64,000 bases of DNA from Roseobacter denitrificans OCh 114 (GCF_000014045.1 NC_008209.1:1387001-1451000), one strand, 5' to 3'; shown: positions 35,741 to 45,314, numbered from the stretch's first letter. Made by a program: numbers and translations. Notes: generated by a model from the letters alone, not told the origin.

Positions 35741-37048
35741 TCAGTACGTGTCGGCATAGGCGGCACATTTCGCATCGGTGTCCATGTCCGCCAGATGTGC
35801 GATCTCTGCGCGTTTGTGCGCGAGGTAAACTTGGGCAAATTGCGTCGGGAACCAGCCTCTGACCGTATCACTGGTGGCAAAGGCATCAAGGGCGGCTTCC
35901 AGCGTTTTGGGCAAGCGCGTGAAACCGCGCGCGCCCAATTCAGCAGGCGAGAGCAGCGACAGGTCTTCTTGTGTTGCGGCAGGCGCGCTCAGGCCGTCCT
36001 CGATCCCCTGACAGCCCGCATGGACCACCGCCGCCAGTGCCAGATGGGGGCAGGCGGCGGCATCCGCTGCGCGGTATTCGATGTTGAACTGCCGCGCGAC
36101 GGAGGCAGGGTCCCGCGTTGTGACGGGACACACCCGCAACGATGCCTCGCGGTCGCGAAAGCCAAGGTTGTTATAGGCCGCCGACCAGCGGTGCGGCGTC
36201 AGACGTTCATATGACACCACAGACGGAGCTGTGAGCGCGAGGATATTGCCCATGTATCTTAACACGCCGGCGGCGAAAGCGTCTGTCAGCTTGGACATGC
36301 CGCACGGGCCGTTTTCGTCATGGGTCAGCGGCGCGCCCTCATCATCGCGGAAACTCATGTGGATGTGCACGCCGTTCCCCACGGAGGCGACGTCAAGGAT
36401 CGGGGCAAAGGTTGCGGCCTCTCCCAGATGGGTGGCCGCAGAGCGGGTCAATTCACGCAGGATGACCGCCTGATCGGCGGATTTGATGCCGATTTCCGGG
36501 GCGACGACGACCTCAAACTGGTTGGGGCCGTATTCCTTCATGACACTGTCCGGGGACAGCCCCGCCTGTTTCAGCGCCCCCATCAGGGTTTCGAGCAACG
36601 CGCGCTGGCGCTCAAAGGCGCCGCGCCCGAAGCCTTGGTTGGGCTGGCCTGTGCCCTTCAGTTGAAACTCATGTTCAAAGGCGGAAAACAGGCGCGCGCC
36701 CGACAGGCGGTGCAGCCTGTCGAGAGCGTCGCGCAGAATGTGCCGGGTGCAGAAATCCCAAGGTGCGCCGTCCAGAGTTACGATATCGCCAAGCATGAAA
36801 TGCTCCGCCGGGCACTCACCAAAGGCGACCTTCACGTCGCAAGCGGGATCAGGCACCAGCAGCAGATCCCCCAAAGAGCCGAAAGGGCTGTCGGCGATAC
36901 TGTCAAAGCAGGTAATCTGCACGTTCGTTGGCACCCAGCCCACACCACGCTTGAGCCGTTTTTCAAGCTGATCTGCGGGAAAAGCCTTGCCGCGTACCTT
37001 GCCTGCGATGTCGCAGGTGGCGGCGAAAATCAATGGCATCGGTGTCAT
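35741..37048 (-). CDS. Glutamine-synthetase-family gamma-glutamyl ligase
   Basis: A 435-residue GS-fold ligase. Catalytic-domain motifs include YGPNQFEVVVAPE, GNGVHIHMSFRDD (about residue 245), the ATP/Glu-binding loop RLTPHRWSAAYNNLGFRDRE (about 285) and FNIEYRAADAAACPHLALAA. Its divergence from housekeeping GlnA and its location beside amine-oxidising and amidase genes suggest gamma-glutamylation of an amine, as in PuuA-type polyamine enzymes. The amine acceptor is not determinable from sequence. It overlaps the RpiR regulator gene by 4 nt. Confidence 0.82.
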   Translation of the reverse strand: MTPMPLIFAATCDIAGKVRGKAFPADQLEKRLKRGVGWVPTNVQITCFDSIADSPFGSLGDLLLVPDPACDVKVAFGECPAEHFMLGDIVTLDGAPWDFCTRHILRDALDRLHRLSGARLFSAFEHEFQLKGTGQPNQGFGRGAFERQRALLETLMGALKQAGLSPDSVMKEYGPNQFEVVVAPEIGIKSADQAVILRELTRSAATHLGEAATFAPILDVASVGNGVHIHMSFRDDEGAPLTHDENGPCGMSKLTDAFAAGVLRYMGNILALTAPSVVSYERLTPHRWSAAYNNLGFRDREASLRVCPVTTRDPASVARQFNIEYRAADAAACPHLALAAVVHAGCQGIEDGLSAPAATQEDLSLLSPAELGARGFTRLPKTLEAALDAFATSDTVRGWFPTQFAQVYLAHKRAEIAHLADMDTDAKCAAYADTY

Positions 37049-37902
37049 TCAATACTGTCCTTTTTGGTGACGCGCAGCTTGTCCCAGCTTTCGATCCGGT
37101 CCTTTGTATGCGCCCAGTTGTCTTCGGCAATGCGGGTGACGATCGCCTCTGTAATGGCGAGGGCGGAGGAATAGGTGTCCCACAGGGTGCCGGATTCGAT
37201 GGGCACGGGTAAAACGTCAGAAGCATGCCGCGCGACGGGCGAAATCCACTTGTCGGTCATGACCACAACACGCGCTCCCCGCTCGTTGCGCGCCAACCCG
37301 GCAAGGGATGCCAGCGCCTTTTGATAGCGGCGAAAGTCCACAACGAAAAAGATATCCCCCCCCTTCATCCGCAGCAGGTATTCCGGCCATGTTTCCGGAT
37401 CAGACGGCAGATGATAAACACCCCGCCGCGCCTGACGCAGGTGAAAGGACAGATGGGCCGCAATCGTGTCGCTGATCCGCCCGCCAATCACATAAATACT
37501 GTGTTTGGGGTTGGCCAGCAGCGCGCAGACCCGGTTGAACTGCTCTTCGGTAATCGCGTCACCGGCGATGGCCATTTGCGCGCTGGCTTTCGCCAGAAAA
37601 TCAGACAGGTAGTCGCCTTCAATATGGCGATCACCCACGTGCATCTCGACCGGGCTGCGGTCGCCGTCTTTCAGTTCGGCGATCAGCGCACGGTGGAACT
37701 CCTGATACCCGGAAAGGCCGATCTTGGTCATGAAACGCGAAATCGACGGGGCGGATACCTCTGAGCGTTTGGCAAGATCCTGAATGGAGGACAGCCCTGC
37801 ATAGGGGTAGTCCGAAAGGATCGCCGCCGCCAGTTTGCGCTCACCTTTGGTGAAGGTGTCGGAGGCTTGTTCTATTTTATATCTGATCTGCATATGAGGC
37901 AT
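37045..37902 (-). CDS. RpiR/MurR-family transcriptional regulator
   Basis: A 285-residue RpiR-family protein. The N-terminal helix-turn-helix spans about residues 1-75 (LAKRSEVSAPSISRFMTKIG), and the SIS domain at about 125-260 includes NPKHSIYVIGGRISDTIAA. SIS domains usually bind phosphosugars, but RpiR members near amine- and amino-acid-use genes are known. The GGAG 9 nt before the ATG at 37902 supports this start. It heads the operon that includes the ligase and dav genes and is divergent from the hydrolase-transporter operon. Confidence 0.87.
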   Translation of the reverse strand: MPHMQIRYKIEQASDTFTKGERKLAAAILSDYPYAGLSSIQDLAKRSEVSAPSISRFMTKIGLSGYQEFHRALIAELKDGDRSPVEMHVGDRHIEGDYLSDFLAKASAQMAIAGDAITEEQFNRVCALLANPKHSIYVIGGRISDTIAAHLSFHLRQARRGVYHLPSDPETWPEYLLRMKGGDIFFVVDFRRYQKALASLAGLARNERGARVVVMTDKWISPVARHASDVLPVPIESGTLWDTYSSALAITEAIVTRIAEDNWAHTKDRIESWDKLRVTKKDSIE

Positions 37903-37931
37903 GCGTCTGCTCCGGTTAGGTATAGCGTGAG

Positions 37932-37991
37932 TGAAAAAATAATTTCAGTCAATTCAATTCTCTTGACTTTGGAAGTTTTCATTCGTCTACT
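37932..37991 (+). promoter_or_regulatory. Divergent promoter with palindromic site (probable RpiR operator)
   Basis: TGAAA-N6-TTTCA (37932-37947) is a perfect palindromic half-site pair. A plausible sigma-70 promoter follows on the plus strand: TTGACT (37963-37968), a 17-bp spacer, then TCTACT (37986-37991). These lie between the RpiR gene and the divergent hydrolase operon. Confidence 0.6.
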
Positions 37992-38002
37992 TTCTGCAAC
38001 TT

Positions 38003-38824
38003 GTGGGGAACGCCTTGACTCAATCAAACGCCATCGACGCGTCACATGCGCGAAATGCACGCCAGGGGACTGGTCCGCTGTTGGGTGCGCAGGATCCCGC
38101 GCCAATTGAAGTGTGCCATGCGGAGTCCGCCGCGCCGTTGCTGCTGTTGTGTGAACATGCCGGTCAGGTCGTGCCGCAAGCCTTGGGCGGTTTGGGGTTG
38201 CCTGAGGGGGCAATAGACGGGCACATCGGCTGGGACATCGGTGCGGAAAAGCTGGCCCGTGCGCTCGCGGAACGGCTGCAGTGCCCGCTGATCCTGCAAC
38301 GCTACAGCCGCCTTGTGATTGACTGCAATCGGCCGCCCGGGTCCGAAGGGTCCATTCCGACGCTCAGCGATGATGTGCCTGTGCCGGGAAACATGGGGCT
38401 GACGGCCCATGACCGTCATCTGCGCCAGCAAGAGATTTTTGATCCGATGAACGATGCGATCACTGCTGCTTTTGAAACGCACCCCCGGCATACGGTGTTT
38501 TCCATCCATTCCTACACGCGCCACTTTCAGGGCGAAGACAGGCAGTGGGATGCGGGGTTTCTGACCCGGCAGGATGTAAAGACCGCGCAGGGTCTGATGT
38601 CGTCGATCTCAAACGCCGCGCCGGAACTGACACTGGCCCTGAACCAACCCTATCAGATTGATGACGCCAGTGATTGGTTCATCCCCCAGCACGCCGAGGC
38701 ACGTCGGTTGCAACACGCGTTGATCGAGGTGCGCAACGATCATTTGCGCGATGCTGACGGTGTGGCGCGCTGGGCCGGTCTGTTGGCCCCTGCGATCCGG
38801 TCCATTCTGGAGGATACCCCATGA
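38003..38824 (+). CDS. N-formylglutamate amidohydrolase-family protein
   Basis: A 273-residue HutG-like zinc hydrolase. Family motifs are LLLLCEHAGQVVPQALGGLG (about residue 48), GHIGWDIGAEKLARAL, QRYSRLVIDCNRPPG (about 100) and TVFSIHSYTRHFQG (about 170). It starts at GTG 38003 (or TTG 38015). True HutG acts in histidine breakdown, but no hut genes are here, so another N-acyl or gamma-glutamyl amide substrate is likely. The stop overlaps the next start by 4 nt. Confidence 0.82.
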   Translation: MGNALTQSNAIDASHARNARQGTGPLLGAQDPAPIEVCHAESAAPLLLLCEHAGQVVPQALGGLGLPEGAIDGHIGWDIGAEKLARALAERLQCPLILQRYSRLVIDCNRPPGSEGSIPTLSDDVPVPGNMGLTAHDRHLRQQEIFDPMNDAITAAFETHPRHTVFSIHSYTRHFQGEDRQWDAGFLTRQDVKTAQGLMSSISNAAPELTLALNQPYQIDDASDWFIPQHAEARRLQHALIEVRNDHLRDADGVARWAGLLAPAIRSILEDTP

Positions 38825-39462
38825 CCCTGACCCGAAATGTGCCCCTGGTTCCAGAGCAATCCGCGCTGTTGTTCATTGACGTGCAGAACTTTGCCGCGCA
38901 CCGCGAAGGCGGTGAATTCAAAGATCTGGATGCGGCGGAGTTCACGTCGAAATACGGGTGGTTCTTTGATGAGCTGGACGCGCGCGTGATTCCAAATATG
39001 CAAGCGATCCAGACCGCCAGTCGCGCGGCGGGCATCGAGGTGATGTATACCACGATCGAAAGCCTGACGCTGGATGGGCGCGATCGGTCGCTGGATTACA
39101 AGATCACCGGGTTCAACGTGCCCAAAGGGTCATGGGACGGCAAGGTCATCGACCAGATCGCGCCGCGCGGCGATGAAATCGTGCTGCCGAAATCCTCTTC
39201 CTCGGTCTTTGTGTCGACCCATATCGACTATGTGCTGCGCAACCTCGGCGTCAAGCAATTGGTGCTCTGCGGTCTGATCACGGATCAATGCGTGGAAAGT
39301 GCGATCCGCGATGCTTGCGATCTGGGCTATCTGGTCACACAGGTTGTGGATGCATGCCTGACCTACACGCCGGAGCGGCACGAAAATTCGCTCAGCACCA
39401 TCAAAGGTTATTGTCGTCAGGTGACCACGGCGGATTTGCTGGCAGAACTGGGCGGGCTGTGA
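38821..39462 (+). CDS. Isochorismatase-family cysteine hydrolase
   Basis: A 213-residue cysteine hydrolase. The catalytic triad of the family is visible: Asp in LLFIDVQNF (about residue 20), Lys in LPKSSSSVF (about 124) and Cys in LCGLITDQCVESAIRDAC (about 160). Members hydrolyse amides such as nicotinamide, N-carbamoyl compounds, ureidoacrylate or biuret. Translational coupling to the HutG-like gene and co-direction with an ABC importer suggest a catabolic amidase. Confidence 0.85.
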   Translation: MTLTRNVPLVPEQSALLFIDVQNFAAHREGGEFKDLDAAEFTSKYGWFFDELDARVIPNMQAIQTASRAAGIEVMYTTIESLTLDGRDRSLDYKITGFNVPKGSWDGKVIDQIAPRGDEIVLPKSSSSVFVSTHIDYVLRNLGVKQLVLCGLITDQCVESAIRDACDLGYLVTQVVDACLTYTPERHENSLSTIKGYCRQVTTADLLAELGGL

Positions 39463-39505
39463 TGACCACGTTCACTCAGAAGCAACAGGCCCGCAGGAGG
39501 GTCGC

Positions 39506-40216
39506 ATGCTCGAGTTGAACGGCATTGATAAATCCTTTGGTGGCGTGCACGCGGTGCGCAACGTCTCTCTGACACTTGCTGCCGGAGAAGTGCGGGGCCT
39601 GATCGGGCCGAATGGTGCGGGCAAATCCACGCTCGTCAATCTGATCTCCGGTCTGCTCGTGCCAACGGCGGGTACGATCACGCTTGAGGGTCAGCCCATA
39701 ACCCGTCAAAGCGCCCACGAGCGTGCCCGCAAGGGCATTGCACGCACGTTTCAGAACCTGCGCGTTTTTCCAAGCCTGACCGTCGAGCAGAACATAGATG
39801 TGGCGCGCTATGCGGGTCGGGGTGCGCCCTTGCCCGAGGCGGCGATTGATGAATTCGGGCTGCGGCGCAAGCTGACACAGCGGGCCAATGCCCTGTCCTA
39901 CGGCGATCAACGACGGCTGGAAATCGTACGGGGGCTGGCGTTGCGGCCCAAGGTTCTGATGCTGGATGAACCTGCGGCGGGCATGAACGAAGAAGAGACC
40001 GAAGCCCTTGGGCGGGCGCTCACATGGGTGCAGCGTGAGGCGGAATGTGCGCTGTTCGTAATCGACCACGACCTGAAGTTCATCATGAACCTGTGCGAGC
40101 GGATTACCGTGCTCGACATGGGCGCGATCATTGCCGAGGGCACCCCCGAAGAGGTCACCAAGAACCCAAAGGTTGTCACCGCCTACCTCGGAGAAGACGC
40201 AGGCACTGACGCCTGA
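39506..40216 (+). CDS. livG: Branched-chain-type ABC transporter ATP-binding protein (LivG)
   Basis: A 236-residue LivG-type ATPase. Walker A is GPNGAGKSTLVN (about residue 36), the signature region is LSYGDQRRLEIVRGLALRP (about 130) and Walker B is VLMLDEPAAGMN (about 153), with the LivG-typical NLRVFPSLTVEQN insertion. An AGGAGG precedes the ATG. It is the first gene of a five-gene importer. The substrate is unlikely to be plain leucine given the neighbours; an amino acid, amide or amine is more probable. Confidence 0.9.
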   Translation: MLELNGIDKSFGGVHAVRNVSLTLAAGEVRGLIGPNGAGKSTLVNLISGLLVPTAGTITLEGQPITRQSAHERARKGIARTFQNLRVFPSLTVEQNIDVARYAGRGAPLPEAAIDEFGLRRKLTQRANALSYGDQRRLEIVRGLALRPKVLMLDEPAAGMNEEETEALGRALTWVQREAECALFVIDHDLKFIMNLCERITVLDMGAIIAEGTPEEVTKNPKVVTAYLGEDAGTDA

Positions 40217-40246
40217 GTCCAAGAAACCAACATCAAGGAGAACGTA

Positions 40247-41398
40247 ATGAAAAAGTCCATAATCACCGCGCTGGCATGCACCGCATTGGTGACACCCGCC
40301 TTTGCCCAAGACACCATCAAGATTGGCCTCGGCGTGCCGATGACCGGTGACTATGCGCCCTATTCCGAATGGCAGGGGGCCCGCTGCATGGCTGAAATGA
40401 TCAACGCAGATGGTGGCGTTGACGGCAAGATGATCGAGATTCTGGTGCAGGATTCCGGTGCTGACACGCAGACCGCGATCTCTCTGGCGCAGAAGTTTCT
40501 GGACGAAGGGGCGGTCATGCTGGGCACGATCCCGTTTTCCGACACGATGATACCTGTCGCCCAGATCGCGCAGGGCTATGGCGTGTCGATCTTTCAGCCA
40601 CAATCGACTCAGGTCGAGATGCACGCAGGCATCGTCGATAACTTCTTTACCGGTGTTTCACCTGATCCTTTCACCGCGACAGCAGCCGCCAACTATGCGC
40701 TGGAAAAAGGCGTCAAGAACGTCGTCCTGCTGGCATCTGACGAAGGGGGCAGCTGGTCTGCCAAAACGCCGCTTTGGTTCGGCGAGGTCATCGAAGCAGG
40801 TGGCGGCAAGGTCCTGAGCACGCTGAATTTCAGCTTTGGCACATCTGACTGGTCCCCCCAGATCGCGGAAATGCGCGCACTGGGGGAAGAGGTGGACGCG
40901 GTCTATATCTCTTCGATCATGCCGGATGTCGGCGTCTTGGTGCGCCAGTTGCGCAGTGCTGGCATAGATGCCTGGGTCGTGGGCTCAGATGGTTTTGATG
41001 ACCCGTCGCTGGACGCCATCGGCACGGATGATCCGTCGATCCTTGACAAGGTCTTCTTTGCCACGCTCGCGCCAAGCCAGGCGGACAGCGCGGTCGTCCA
41101 GTTCATGGCTGATTGCAAAGAGATGGGCATCGATGTGCCGGGTCTTTTCCCGGCGACGGGCGCGGATACGGTCAAGGCGCTGGCCTGGGCGGTGGAGCAA
41201 TCGGGCAGCGTGGATCCTGAGACCATCGCCCAAACGATCCGCGACGCGGACAGTATTCCGGTGCTGACCGTGGATAGCATTTCGTTCAAGGAGACCAGGA
41301 CATACGCGCAGCGCACCATTCCCGTCATCGGGTTTAAAGATGGCAAGCGCGTGCTGATTTCGAACGAAATCCCTGAAAACGTGCCGGCCGACTGGTAA
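40247..41398 (+). CDS. ABC transporter substrate-binding protein (LivK/amide type)
   Basis: A 383-residue type I periplasmic binding protein of the Leu/Ile/Val-amide family. The signal peptide is MKKSIITALACTALVTPAFA. The mature N-terminus TIKIGLGVPMTGDYAPYSEW is typical. The central part contains LLASDEGGSWSAKTPLWF and the domain-linker VVGSDGFDDPS. It is located between livG and livF, as the periplasmic receptor of this importer. Confidence 0.9.
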   Translation: MKKSIITALACTALVTPAFAQDTIKIGLGVPMTGDYAPYSEWQGARCMAEMINADGGVDGKMIEILVQDSGADTQTAISLAQKFLDEGAVMLGTIPFSDTMIPVAQIAQGYGVSIFQPQSTQVEMHAGIVDNFFTGVSPDPFTATAAANYALEKGVKNVVLLASDEGGSWSAKTPLWFGEVIEAGGGKVLSTLNFSFGTSDWSPQIAEMRALGEEVDAVYISSIMPDVGVLVRQLRSAGIDAWVVGSDGFDDPSLDAIGTDDPSILDKVFFATLAPSQADSAVVQFMADCKEMGIDVPGLFPATGADTVKALAWAVEQSGSVDPETIAQTIRDADSIPVLTVDSISFKETRTYAQRTIPVIGFKDGKRVLISNEIPENVPADW

Positions 41399-41442
41399 AG
41401 GCAAAGGGGGGCAGGGCTTTATCACCATGCCCCCGTGACCTG

Positions 41443-42147
41443 ATGTTGGATATTCAGAACCTCCGCGTTTCGCATGGCCCCATCGAGGCGGTGCATGGCA
41501 TTTCCCTGCAGGTTGGTGCGGGGAAATGCGTGGTGCTGCTTGGGCCCAATGGCGCGGGGAAAACTTCGACAATCTCGGCCATATGCGGCGTGGCTCAGGC
41601 CAGCGGGAGCATCATGCTGGAGGGTGCGGACCTCAGCGGTGTCAGCGTCGAAGACCGCATCCAGCGTGGCATCGCGGTATCGCCCGAAGGCCGCCGGATT
41701 TTCAGCAACCTGAGCGTGGAGGCGAACCTGCGCCTTGGTGGCGGTATCCGGACGGACAGGGCGGAGGTGCAGCGGGACATCGAGCGCTGGTTTGACACCT
41801 TTCCCATCTTGGGCGAACGCCGCAATCAACCGGGTGGCACGCTGTCGGGGGGCGAGCAACAGATGCTCGCCATCGCGCGCGCCCTGATGTCCAAGCCCAA
41901 GATCCTGCTGCTGGATGAACCCAGCCTCGGGCTCGCGCCCCGTATTGTTGCACAGGTGTTTGATCTCATCGCGCAACTGCGGGCCGACGGTATGACCATC
42001 CTTCTGGTTGAACAAAACGCGCGGCAGGCGCTGAAGATTTCTGACTATGCCTACCTGCTGAACAATGGCCGCATTCAGGCCGAAGGCACCGCCGAGGTGC
42101 TGGGGGGAAGCAAAGACATGATGGCGAAACTGACGGGGCTGGTCTGA
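41443..42147 (+). CDS. livF: Branched-chain-type ABC transporter ATP-binding protein (LivF)
   Basis: A 234-residue LivF-type ATPase. Walker A is GPNGAGKTSTIS (about residue 36), the signature is LSGGEQQMLAIARALM (about 133) and Walker B is ILLLDEPSLGLAP (about 154), followed by the LivF-typical LLVEQNARQAL. Its stop is one base before the livH start. Confidence 0.92.
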   Translation: MLDIQNLRVSHGPIEAVHGISLQVGAGKCVVLLGPNGAGKTSTISAICGVAQASGSIMLEGADLSGVSVEDRIQRGIAVSPEGRRIFSNLSVEANLRLGGGIRTDRAEVQRDIERWFDTFPILGERRNQPGGTLSGGEQQMLAIARALMSKPKILLLDEPSLGLAPRIVAQVFDLIAQLRADGMTILLVEQNARQALKISDYAYLLNNGRIQAEGTAEVLGGSKDMMAKLTGLV

Positions 42148-42148
42148 G

Positions 42149-43045
42149 ATGGAATATGCAGCACAACAGATCATCAACGCGCTGTCATTCGGGGCTGAAT
42201 ACGCGCTTCTGGCACTGGGTCTGGCGATTGTCTTTTCCGTTATGGGTCTGGTGAATTTCGCCCACGGAGAGGTCATTGCCGTTGGCGGCTACACGATGGT
42301 GGCTTTTGCGGCACTGGTGACGGCCAACCCGCTGATTATCGTTGTGGGCGCGGTGGCTGCTGCGGCGCTGACCTCGGTCGCGCTGGAACGGGTCGCCTTC
42401 CGGCCTGTCAGATACGCAGACCCCACCACGGGGCTTTTGACGGCCTTTGGTGTTTCGATCGTGCTGCAAAACCTGTTTTTGCTCTTTATCTCTCCGCGCC
42501 CGATTGCGGTTACATCACTTTATTTTCTGGATGTGCCCGTGACCCTCTTCGGGGTGCAGATATCCTCGTTGCAGATATTCGAATCCATCACGACGGTCGT
42601 GGTCATCGTCGGCCTTGTGCTGTTCCTGCAACGCACCACGCTTGGTCTGGCCATGCGGGCGGCTTCGCTTGATTTCGAGATGGTGCGCCTGACCGGGATC
42701 CGCGCGAACCGCGTCTTTGCGCTGGCTTTCCTGATTTCGGGGTTGCTGGCGGGGCTGGCGTGTATCTTCATCATGGCGCGGCGCGGTTCTGTTGATCCGC
42801 ATTTCGGTTTCAATCCGGTGCTCAAGGCTTTCGTGGCCTGCGTCGTCGGCGGCTTTGGCAGCTTGCCGGGTGCGGTGCTGGGCGGGTTTTTGTTGGGGGC
42901 CGTCGAGGTGAGCATGCTGGTGTTGCTGCCGCAGGAGTATGGGGGCCTCAAGGATGCCTTTGTCTTCGGGATCATCGCGCTGGTTCTTGTGTGGCGCCCC
43001 GATGGTATCCTCAGCCCGGCCAAGGAAAAAGGGGACAAGCTGTGA
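42149..43045 (+). CDS. livH: Branched-chain-type ABC transporter permease (LivH)
   Basis: A 298-residue LivH-type permease with about eight membrane segments, the N-terminal LivH pattern IVFSVMGLVNFAHGEVIAVG and the EAA-like loop AFVACVVGGFGSLPGAVLGG. The last four bases overlap the livM GTG start (GTGA). Confidence 0.9.
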   Translation: MEYAAQQIINALSFGAEYALLALGLAIVFSVMGLVNFAHGEVIAVGGYTMVAFAALVTANPLIIVVGAVAAAALTSVALERVAFRPVRYADPTTGLLTAFGVSIVLQNLFLLFISPRPIAVTSLYFLDVPVTLFGVQISSLQIFESITTVVVIVGLVLFLQRTTLGLAMRAASLDFEMVRLTGIRANRVFALAFLISGLLAGLACIFIMARRGSVDPHFGFNPVLKAFVACVVGGFGSLPGAVLGGFLLGAVEVSMLVLLPQEYGGLKDAFVFGIIALVLVWRPDGILSPAKEKGDKL

Positions 43046-44067
43046 CCCTGACCCGAGGCCAGAAACGCGGGGTACTTGGCGCATGCATGCTGGCCGCCAT
43101 CCTCATTTTGATCGGGGTGCTGGCCACCTTCTTTGCCTCCAAATACCAGTTGCGCCTGATCTACAGCGCCTATGTGAACCTGATTGTCGTCCTTGGCCTG
43201 CAGGTGTTCATGGGCAATTCGCGGCTCACAAATCTGAGCCACAGTGCATTCATGGGCATCGGTGCCTATGCGGCGGCCATCAGTGTCACCCCTGTGGCGA
43301 TGAAACAGATATCGCTGCCTGATGCTCCGTGGGGCCTGAATGCCTTTGCGCTGGACCCGCTGACATCCGCGATTGTCGCGTTGCTGATCACCGGGGCTAT
43401 CGCGTTTCTGGTGGGTATCTTTATCGTGCGGATGACCGGGACCGGGGCCACCATCGCGACCCTTGCTATTCTGGTGATCGTGCATTCCATATTCCTTTAC
43501 CGCACGGATATTTTCAAAGGCAATCAGGCGTTCTTTGGCATACCGCAGGTCTTTTCGCTGACGTCGATCGTGATCCTTGCGGTGGTCGTCGTCTTTATCG
43601 TGCGCGGGTTCCGCGAAAGCCCATGGGGTGTCATGCTGCGCGCCTCGGCGGATGACGAAACCGGGTCTGCGGCGATGGGCGTCAATGTGGTGCGCCTGCG
43701 CCTGATCGCCTGGGTGCTGTCGGGTCTGATCCTTGCGGGTGCCGGAATCGCCTATGCCTATTTCCTTGGTACGATCTCTGCGCGGCCTTTCTATTTCAAC
43801 CATGTGTTTCTGACACTCGCGATGCTGATCTTTGGGGGCATGCGCACGGTGACGGGCGCGGTGTTGGGTACATTTGCGATCTCATTCGGGTTGGAGGTTG
43901 TGCGCTGGCTGGAAACCGGCCCGGTGATCGTCGGGATTGATTTTCCCGAAGTGCTGGGCCTGTCCGGCGTGATGCTCGGCCTTGTCATCGTTCTGACCAT
44001 GGCGTTGCGCCCGGTGGGCGTTATGGGCGACCGCGAAATCGAGGAACTGGTGCTGAGGGACAAGTGA
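43042..44067 (+). CDS. livM: Branched-chain-type ABC transporter permease (LivM)
   Basis: A 341-residue LivM-type permease. It starts at GTG 43042, overlapping the livH stop. LivM patterns are GNSRLTNLSHSAFMGIGAYA near the N-terminus, FRESPWGVMLRASADDETGS at about residue 200, and FGGMRTVTGAVLGTF. It is the last gene of the importer operon. Confidence 0.9.
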   Translation: MTLTRGQKRGVLGACMLAAILILIGVLATFFASKYQLRLIYSAYVNLIVVLGLQVFMGNSRLTNLSHSAFMGIGAYAAAISVTPVAMKQISLPDAPWGLNAFALDPLTSAIVALLITGAIAFLVGIFIVRMTGTGATIATLAILVIVHSIFLYRTDIFKGNQAFFGIPQVFSLTSIVILAVVVVFIVRGFRESPWGVMLRASADDETGSAAMGVNVVRLRLIAWVLSGLILAGAGIAYAYFLGTISARPFYFNHVFLTLAMLIFGGMRTVTGAVLGTFAISFGLEVVRWLETGPVIVGIDFPEVLGLSGVMLGLVIVLTMALRPVGVMGDREIEELVLRDK

Positions 44068-44255
44068 TGTGTCACCTTGCGTGCTGATCGCGCAGGTAAC
44101 CGCGCCGCCCGGCAGGTTTCGACGACAATCCAATCACCCGAAAGACGCAGGAAACGCCCCCGCATATGACCCGCCCGGATCAGGGTGCCGCGTCAAGAGG
44201 TCAGCCGGTAGTGCGTTGCCACAATAAAGGGCTCAGTCCCGCCAGCGCCTTACGG

Positions 44256-45314
44256 TTATACGGGCGGGCTGAACCCGAGGATGAGCTGGCGCAGGCCGAT
44301 GGCAGCGCCGATCATGATGCAGGCAAAGGTAAGCGGCGCGCCGTAGGAAAGCACAGAGAAGGCAGACAGGCCCTGACCCACACTGCACCCGACGGCAATG
44401 ATTGCGCCCGCCCCCATGAGCGCACCGCCAAGAATCTGACGGCGCAATTCCCTCGCATCGTCGCAGGCTTCCCATCTGAACTGACCCTTGATGAGACTGC
44501 CGATCAGCGCGCCAAGGACGACGCCGATCACCGACCCGGTGCCAAAGCTGATCGAATTGCCGGAGGATGTCATCGCGTAGATCAGTGTTTCACCGATGGG
44601 GGCGGAAAACGTGTGGCTGACAACGCGCGTTGCGTCATAACCATTGTTTGCAACCCATTGCGTTCCGGCCCAGGCGGAGACGATGGTGAGGCCCACGACA
44701 GCGCCCCAGATGATATGGCTCGTTGAGGCGCGCAGTTCTCTGCTCAGTAGCGTAAGCGCGAGGATTGCGCATCCTATTGCCATCCCGACGCCATTGACGG
44801 GCAGGGCGGTCGCCCCGGCCAGCGCATGGGCGAATGACGGGGCGGCGGTGGTGGGTTCTGTCGCCCCGAACAGCCAGATGCGCAGACCTGAAAACGGCCC
44901 GCCCAGCGTCATATATGCCGAGATGCCCATGACAAGTACTATCAGCAGCGCGCGCAAATCACCGCCCCCGACCCGCGCCAAAGCGCCGTAGCCGCAGTTC
45001 CCCGCCAGTGCCATGCCATAGCCAAAAAGCAAGCCGCCGACGATGCTCGCCACAGGGTTCCACGCGATCGAGAGATAAAGCGTCTGTTGCAGGTCCAGCA
45101 ATCCCATCGCCGACAGGCCAAAGGTGCCAAAGACGGCCACGCCGATGGCGATGCCCCACATGCGCAGCCTCAGCGCGTTTTCGCCGTAATGGAGGTCTTC
45201 GATCGCGCCGAGGGTGCAAAAGCGTCCTATCCGCGCGGCAAACCCCAGAAAAATACCGCCCACGAGCCCGATAAGAGCGACGAGGCTGGATTCGGACATC
45301 AGATCAAGCATCAT
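44256..45314 (-). CDS. soxT: YeeE/YedE-family transporter (SoxT-like, copy 1)
   Basis: A 352-residue integral membrane protein of the YeeE/YedE family, with two sulfur-transport repeats. Conserved Cys motifs are in RIGRFCTLGAIED (about residue 32), AGNCGYGALARVGGGDLRAL (about 107) and AVGCSVGQGLSAF (about 315). YeeE of E. coli imports thiosulfate, so sulfur-compound transport is likely. It lies 30 bp downstream of soxR in the minus-strand soxS-soxR-soxT block. A second homologue is at 56604-57671. Confidence 0.87.
   Translation of the reverse strand: MMLDLMSESSLVALIGLVGGIFLGFAARIGRFCTLGAIEDLHYGENALRLRMWGIAIGVAVFGTFGLSAMGLLDLQQTLYLSIAWNPVASIVGGLLFGYGMALAGNCGYGALARVGGGDLRALLIVLVMGISAYMTLGGPFSGLRIWLFGATEPTTAAPSFAHALAGATALPVNGVGMAIGCAILALTLLSRELRASTSHIIWGAVVGLTIVSAWAGTQWVANNGYDATRVVSHTFSAPIGETLIYAMTSSGNSISFGTGSVIGVVLGALIGSLIKGQFRWEACDDARELRRQILGGALMGAGAIIAVGCSVGQGLSAFSVLSYGAPLTFACIMIGAAIGLRQLILGFSPPV

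Noticed and set aside
42520..43803. A 427-codon minus-strand open frame opposite livH/livM
   Set aside because: Extremely charged, His/Asp/Arg-rich composition typical of the reverse complement of membrane-protein codons.
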